Shown: positions 6,062 through 8,769 of the stretch, piece by piece
Position numbering within the stretch: the stretch's first letter is position 1
How the letters are laid out: each line of letters starts with the position of its first letter
Origin: Methanomicrobiales archaeon
GTDB taxonomy: Archaea > Halobacteriota > Methanomicrobia > Methanomicrobiales > Methanospirillaceae
Assembly: GCA_017883495.1 (NCBI GenBank)
Contig: JADGNL010000123.1
Coordinates: forward strand, 1 to 8,769
Direction: 5' to 3'
Length of the DNA stretch: 8,769 nt
Position numbers and translations under genes: made by a program
Notes under the pieces: generated by a model
Told to the model about the DNA's origin: nothing
What the model saw: only the letters and a program-made list of their open reading frames with translations
Databases searched by the model: none

Positions 6062-6485
6062 GGCCGGCGCAGCAACCCCGGTCGCGGGCGATGGCGCCGC
6101 AGACCGACCGCGTCGGGTGCCCCATGGCCGCGCAGATCGTGTTGACCACGTCGCGCGGGATCCGGTCCTCGCACCGCGCCGCCTGCGCGCAGGCCGTCGC
6201 GGGCTCCATGCCCAGATTGGCGAACGCGAGCTCGAGGAGGCGGTGCCGCCGCATCAGGAACTCGGCGCAACGCCGCCCCCGCCCGGAGAGCGCGACCCCG
6301 CCGTATGGTTCGTGCTCGACCAGGCCGGCCGCGACCAGGGCCCGGACGGTCTTGGTACTGGTCGAGGGGTCGACCCCGAACCGCGCCGCGAGATCCGCGT
6401 TCGTGACCGATTCGCCCCGCTCGAGCAGAAACTTCAGGTACTCCATCCGCCGCGGCGATAGCTCGCGGTCCGCCCCCTCGCTCAT
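6054..6485 (-). CDS. DtxR/MntR-like metal-dependent transcriptional regulator with altered, cysteine-rich metal site
   Basis: From ATG 6485 the protein has 143 residues: a winged helix-turn-helix (about 12-69, with SVTNADLAARFGVDPSTSTKTVRAL containing the recognition helix and a GGVALSGRGR wing), then the DtxR-type dimerisation and metal-binding helices (about 70-125). The conserved GHPT near 122-125, normally followed by a P-x-G-x-P-I-P turn, reads GHPTRSVCGAI here. Relative to DtxR, the metal ligands His98, Cys102, Glu105 and His106 align with Cys99, Ala, Glu106 and Asp107; further cysteines are at 73, 105, 118, 129, 138 and 139. It probably represses the cbiQOM genes that follow when nickel or cobalt is sufficient; this is inferred from position. 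A TTG at 6536 would lengthen the N terminus, but the TATA-like element at 6513-6519 favours 6485. No C-terminal SH3-like or FeoA domain is present. Confidence 0.78.
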   Translation of the reverse strand: MSEGADRELSPRRMEYLKFLLERGESVTNADLAARFGVDPSTSTKTVRALVAAGLVEHEPYGGVALSGRGRRCAEFLMRRHRLLELAFANLGMEPATACAQAARCEDRIPRDVVNTICAAMGHPTRSVCGAIARDRGCCAGRE

Positions 6486-6512
6486 GCGAAGAACTCCTGC
6501 GCTCCCCGCACG

Positions 6513-6519
6513 GATAAGG
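6513..6519 (-). promoter_or_regulatory. Promoter (TATA-like) of the regulator-cbiQOM operon
   Basis: The minus strand reads CCTTATC about 30 bases upstream of ATG 6485, in the 57-base gap after the ligase gene. It predicts transcription starting a few bases before that ATG and would drive the whole regulator-cbiQ-cbiO-cbiM unit. A weak interrupted repeat, TTGG...CCAA (6521-6535), sits just upstream; I do not claim it as an operator. Confidence 0.42.
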
Positions 6520-6542
6520 GTTTGGCCCCGTACCAAGATCGG

Positions 6543-7904
6543 CTAGCGCCGGTCGACGAGGCGCTTCGGCCGCCCTCTGATCTGGTGGAGCTCGAGCCCG
6601 CCCGGGCCCGTGAAGGCAAAGAGAATCCGGAGCTCGCCGCCGGCCCGCATCGCGCCGAGCAGCGGGTTGTGCGCGGCGAGCGTCTCGACCACCCGGTCCT
6701 GAATCGCCGTCCTATCGCAGGCGCCGGGGTCCCGGCACTCGAGCCCGATCCGGAGGACCGCGCCCGCGTCGCCCTCGCCGTAGAGGAAGGCCTCGTACTC
6801 GCCGTTCAGGTCGGCCATGTTCTCGGGGGCGAAGACGGCCTGCTCGAGCTCGGTTCGGCGGAGGTGGGCCATGCCGATCGCGACCCGGTCGTCCTCGCGG
6901 CAGGGGGGGCGGATCCGGAGGTGGGTCCGGCCGCAGGCGCACCGTTCGCGCGAGACGACGGAGCTGAGGTCCTCGCTGTCGTAGTTGAGCAGGACCATGC
7001 CCGACCGGCCGCCGACGGGAAGGAGGTGAGAGATGACGATCCGGCCCTCGGCCCCGTCCGGGACGAAGGCCCGGAGTTCCGGGTCGTAGAGGTCCAGGTG
7101 GACCATATCCTCGGGGACGTGGAGCCCGTCCTGCACCTGGCATTCGCCGCACATGGTCCCCTCGGTCGAGCCGTAGGTGTTGTGAACCGGGCAGTCCCAG
7201 CGGTCCGCGAGGAACCGACGCGCCTCCTCGGCGAAGGACTCGCCGCCGACTACCAGCCGCTCCACACCGGTCTCGCGCGGGTCGATCCCCTCGGCCTCGA
7301 GCCGGTCCGCGAGGTGCAGGAGCTTGAAGACCGAGCCGACGATCGCGGTCGGCCGAAAGCTCGTGATGATCCGGCTCGGGAAGGTGCACCTGCCCGTCGG
7401 GATGATCGTCATCCCCAGCCTGCGCGCGGCGACGGTCATGGTGTTGCCGCCGACGTTCATGCCGTACGAGGTGCAGACCACGACCCGGTCGCCGTGCCCG
7501 AGTCCCTGCGAGGCGAAGGAGCGGGCGTACTTCTCGGCGTAGCGCCCCCAGTCGTCCCAGGTCAGGAAGAAGGCTTTGGGCACGCCCGTGGTGCCGCTCG
7601 TCTCGTGGATGGTGAAGATGTCGGCGCACGGGGCCGAGAGGAAGCCGAAATCTCGGGTAACCGGGGGCTGGTGCGACCTGATGGTCGCGCCCGAGACGAT
7701 CGGGAGCGCGAGCAGATCCTCGTGGGTCCGGATCTCGCGGGCGCTCACTCCGTTCGCTGCGAACCAGCGGCGGTAGAAGGGAGAGTGATCCTCGGCGTAC
7801 CGGACCGTGTACCGGATCCGTTCCTCGGAGAGGGCGTCGAGGTCGGCGCGGTCCATGGTCTCGATCGCGGAATCCCGCATGCCCGGGCTCGCGGTCATGA
7901 CCAT
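6543..7904 (-). CDS. ftsA: PaaK-family AMP-forming ligase, probable coenzyme F390 synthetase
   Basis: The 453-residue protein belongs to the adenylate-forming family of phenylacetate-CoA ligases. Visible motifs are the phosphate-binding loop TSGTTGVPK (102-110), YGSTEGT (244-250), the ribose-binding Y-D-S-E-D-L (308-313) and the C-terminal GRPKRLVDRR. Two cysteine pairs, C252-x-x-C255 and C322-x-C324, fit the structural zinc site of PaaK proteins. The segment after the P-loop (AFFLTWDDWGRYAEKYARSF, then SYGMNVGGNTMT) resembles, from memory, methanogen coenzyme F390 synthetase, which adenylates coenzyme F420 under oxidising conditions. This name is less sure than the family; an aryl-CoA ligase is the alternative. 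ATG 7904 and 7898 are both possible starts, given a TATA box at 7923-7929. It reads in the same direction as the regulator operon but that has its own promoter. Confidence 0.78.
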   Translation of the reverse strand: MVMTASPGMRDSAIETMDRADLDALSEERIRYTVRYAEDHSPFYRRWFAANGVSAREIRTHEDLLALPIVSGATIRSHQPPVTRDFGFLSAPCADIFTIHETSGTTGVPKAFFLTWDDWGRYAEKYARSFASQGLGHGDRVVVCTSYGMNVGGNTMTVAARRLGMTIIPTGRCTFPSRIITSFRPTAIVGSVFKLLHLADRLEAEGIDPRETGVERLVVGGESFAEEARRFLADRWDCPVHNTYGSTEGTMCGECQVQDGLHVPEDMVHLDLYDPELRAFVPDGAEGRIVISHLLPVGGRSGMVLLNYDSEDLSSVVSRERCACGRTHLRIRPPCREDDRVAIGMAHLRRTELEQAVFAPENMADLNGEYEAFLYGEGDAGAVLRIGLECRDPGACDRTAIQDRVVETLAAHNPLLGAMRAGGELRILFAFTGPGGLELHQIRGRPKRLVDRR

Positions 7905-7922
7905 CCATACGCAACCGGGACA

Positions 7923-7929
7923 GATAATA
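7923..7929 (-). promoter_or_regulatory. TATA box for the PaaK-family ligase gene
   Basis: The minus strand reads TATTATC, centred 22-28 bases upstream of the two candidate start codons at 7904 and 7898. The transcript is expected to be leaderless. Confidence 0.5.
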
Positions 7930-7974
7930 CCGATCCGCCCCCGTTCCGGGCGCTTCGACCCGGCGAGACCGTGC

Positions 7975-7984
7975 CTTTTTTATG
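7975..7984 (+). promoter_or_regulatory. TATA box for tRNA-Gly
   Basis: CTTTTTTATG is an AT-rich island about 44 bases before the mature tRNA. Transcription would start near 8006, giving a 5' leader of about 20 bases for RNase P to remove. It is divergent from the ligase promoter at 7923-7929. Confidence 0.55.
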
Positions 7985-8024
7985 GTATCCCGGACCATCT
8001 AGTAAAGCACACTACCCGGTGCAT

Positions 8025-8096
8025 GCGCGGATAGTGTAGTGGTTATCACTAGGCGTTGCCAACGCCTAAACCCGGGTTCGAGTCCCGGTCCGCGCA
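8025..8096 (+). tRNA. tRNA-Gly (anticodon GCC)
   Basis: The gene folds as a complete cloverleaf. The acceptor stem GCGCGGA (8025-8031) pairs with TCCGCGC (8089-8095), with discriminator A8096. The D arm uses GTG (8034-8036) with CAC (8047-8049). The anticodon stem AGGCG (8051-8055) pairs with CGCCT (8063-8067) around loop TTGCCAA with anticodon GCC at 8058-8060. The T arm CCGGG (8072-8076) pairs with CCCGG (8084-8088) around TTCGAGT. No intron is present and CCA is not encoded. It reads GGC and GGT glycine codons. The intact gene borders an integrase, so its 3' half is probably the integration target and was rebuilt by the incoming element. Confidence 0.97.
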
Positions 8097-8100
8097 TCCG
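8063..8100 (+). other. Candidate attachment site (attL) in the 3' half of tRNA-Gly
   Basis: Integrases of archaeal and bacterial elements often recombine in the T arm and acceptor 3' side of tRNA genes and restore the tRNA. An integrase gene begins 59 bases after this segment and points away from the tRNA. The exact core cannot be defined without the matching copy at the other end, which is outside the window. Confidence 0.45.
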
Positions 8101-8105
8101 TTTTT
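8101..8105 (+). terminator. T-run terminator after tRNA-Gly
   Basis: TTTTT begins five bases after the tRNA discriminator base, the usual form of an archaeal intrinsic terminator for a tRNA gene. Confidence 0.5.
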
Positions 8106-8130
8106 GAGGTTGGAGTCGCACCCGTCAAAC

Positions 8131-8138
8131 ACATATGT
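8131..8138 (+). promoter_or_regulatory. Palindromic TATA-like element before the integrase gene
   Basis: ACATATGT is a perfect eight-base palindrome centred 25 bases before GTG 8160. That spacing fits a leaderless transcript for the integrase. Being palindromic, it could also be bound by a dimeric regulator. Confidence 0.4.
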
Positions 8139-8159
8139 TGGCCTGACGCCCGCGTATCC

Positions 8160-8769
8160 GTGAAGCCCACACAAAAGCCAAAAGCCCCGACACGCCGCGA
8201 CCGCACATTTCACCATCAGCGGCCCGAATTCGCCGAGCATTCGTTCGCGCGCCACCTGATTGCGGGCACAATCACCGAGGACGATATCTCCCTGATCCGC
8301 GAGTGGATCGACGAGATTTCGGCCAACAGACATCTCAGTATCTCCCGCGCGAACAAGATCGCCTTCAACATGGTGGCCTGGCGACGGTTCATCGGGCCGC
8401 TCCGGACGAACACCATCATGGACATCCGGCAGGGGGTTCGCACGCTGATGACGGCCACTGGCGGGCGTCGGCTGTTCGACAAAGACATGCCCGCAGTGTC
8501 CGGGCAGGGCTCCCGTGACGGGGCACCTGAACAGCCGAGCGGCAGGCCGTACAAGCGGAACACGCTGTACGACCTGATCGGGCTGTTGAAGCGGTTCTAC
8601 CTGTGGATGGTCGAGAACCGGTACTCGGACATCGATCCGAGGAAGATCCGGGCCATCAAGTCGCCTGGCAAGGACAGGATGACCAAGACGGTCGATTCGA
8701 TCGTCACCCCGGAGGATGCCGAGGCCATCCTCAGGACCTGCGAGAGCCCGCGCGACCGGACGGGCTCGA
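8160..8769 (+). CDS. Tyrosine recombinase (phage-type integrase), N-terminal part, cut by window end
   Basis: The frame from GTG 8160 stays open to the last base, giving 203 residues. A basic N-terminal tail (about 1-20) leads to a helical SAM-like core-binding domain (about 25-170), ending in NTLYDLIGLLKRFYLWMVENRY (residues 134-155), typical of archaeal XerC/D-like integrases. IVTPEDAEAILRTCESPRDR (181-200) matches the entry to the catalytic domain. The Arg/His/Tyr active site lies past the window, so activity cannot be judged. A Gly/Pro/Ser-rich insert at about 112-129 separates two helices. No ATG or GTG in frame lies between the tRNA and 8160, so this is the best start. Composition is about 58-65% GC in counted lines versus about 70% or more in the genes to the left, a sign of transfer. 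It probably catalyses integration and excision of the element that begins at tRNA-Gly. Confidence 0.85.
   Translation, partial: MKPTQKPKAPTRRDRTFHHQRPEFAEHSFARHLIAGTITEDDISLIREWIDEISANRHLSISRANKIAFNMVAWRRFIGPLRTNTIMDIRQGVRTLMTATGGRRLFDKDMPAVSGQGSRDGAPEQPSGRPYKRNTLYDLIGLLKRFYLWMVENRYSDIDPRKIRAIKSPGKDRMTKTVDSIVTPEDAEAILRTCESPRDRTGS

Larger units (their letters stand above)
8088..8160 (+). repeat. Imperfect 13-base direct repeat of the tRNA 3' end before the integrase gene
   Basis: The last tRNA bases and flank, GTCCGCGCATCCG (8088-8100), recur as GCCCGCGTATCCG (8148-8160), with 11 of 13 bases equal. The second copy ends on the first base of the integrase start codon. It may be a recombinase arm site, an att relic or chance. 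Confidence 0.35.

Noticed and set aside
5236..6270. N-terminal extension of CbiO across the whole cbiQ region, which could look like a fusion protein
   Set aside because: The added sequence is low-complexity and out of frame with the real CbiQ protein; homology starts just after the GTG at 5235 that overlaps the cbiQ stop.
6521..6535. Possible operator TTGG...CCAA upstream of the regulator promoter
   Set aside because: Only four-base arms match; the inner bases are not symmetric, so it is not distinguishable from chance.
6486..6542. Cobalamin or nickel riboswitch before the cbi operon
   Set aside because: The gap before the regulator is only 57 bases and the gap before cbiQ only six, too short for a cobalamin or NiCo riboswitch.
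8049..8333. Minus-strand frame of 94 codons over tRNA-Gly and the integrase start
   Set aside because: It overlaps a certain tRNA gene and the better-supported integrase frame; its CADRDSNPG-like end is the familiar artefact of translating the T-arm region of a tRNA in reverse.
8216..8563. Minus-strand frame of 115 codons opposite the integrase
   Set aside because: No motif and no promoter; the plus-strand frame has the recombinase core-binding pattern and stays open to the window end.
1..8769. CRISPR array, insertion sequence or large tandem repeat
   Set aside because: No regularly spaced direct repeats, terminal inverted repeats or transposase motifs were seen on reading the window.

Overview
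The window looks like a stretch of a high-GC methanogenic archaeon, probably order Methanomicrobiales (Methanoculleus/Methanofollis-like). This is inferred from gene content: a PaaK-family ligase closest to coenzyme F390 synthetase, a CbiMQO-type nickel/cobalt importer, a DtxR-like regulator, a cohesin-type lipoprotein, and archaeal TATA boxes placed about 25 bp before start codons. No 16S or other strict marker is present, so the genus is a guess.

Layout. Bases 1-1890 read on the plus strand: the 3' part of a pyridoxamine-phosphate-oxidase-like flavin protein (1-279), a secreted lipoprotein with one cohesin-like domain (395-937), and a two-domain GNAT acetyltransferase (1021-1890). The last of these converges, with 2 bases between stop codons, on a minus-strand block (1893-7904). 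In transcription order that block is: a PaaK-family ligase/F390 synthetase (7904-6543); a DtxR-like metal regulator (6485-6054) tightly followed by cbiQ (6047-5232), cbiO (5235-4366) and cbiM (4360-3701), a metal-import operon headed by its likely regulator; a membrane-anchored acetolactate decarboxylase (3662-2856); a PfpI/DJ-1 family protein (2816-2310); and a small two-helix membrane protein with paired cysteines (2261-1893). On the plus strand again, tRNA-Gly(GCC) lies at 8025-8096, followed 63 bases later by the N-terminal two thirds or so of a tyrosine-recombinase integrase (8160 to the window end).

How the parts fit. The importer would bring Ni2+ and/or Co2+ into the cell for F430, hydrogenases and corrinoids, and the regulator just upstream would sense the metal. 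The F390 synthetase, if correctly named, modifies the hydride carrier F420 under oxidative stress. The decarboxylase, PfpI-like protein and small membrane protein each appear to have their own promoter and no visible link to the importer. The tRNA-integrase junction is most likely the left end of an integrated mobile element that extends beyond the window; GC content falls from roughly 70% or more in the host genes to around 60% in the integrase (hand-counted lines).

No CRISPR array, insertion sequence or riboswitch was seen, and no stretch over 300 bases lacks a gene. I did not find a clearly new multi-gene system. The points most worth following are the element boundary, the altered metal site of the regulator, and the unusual CbiM N terminus.
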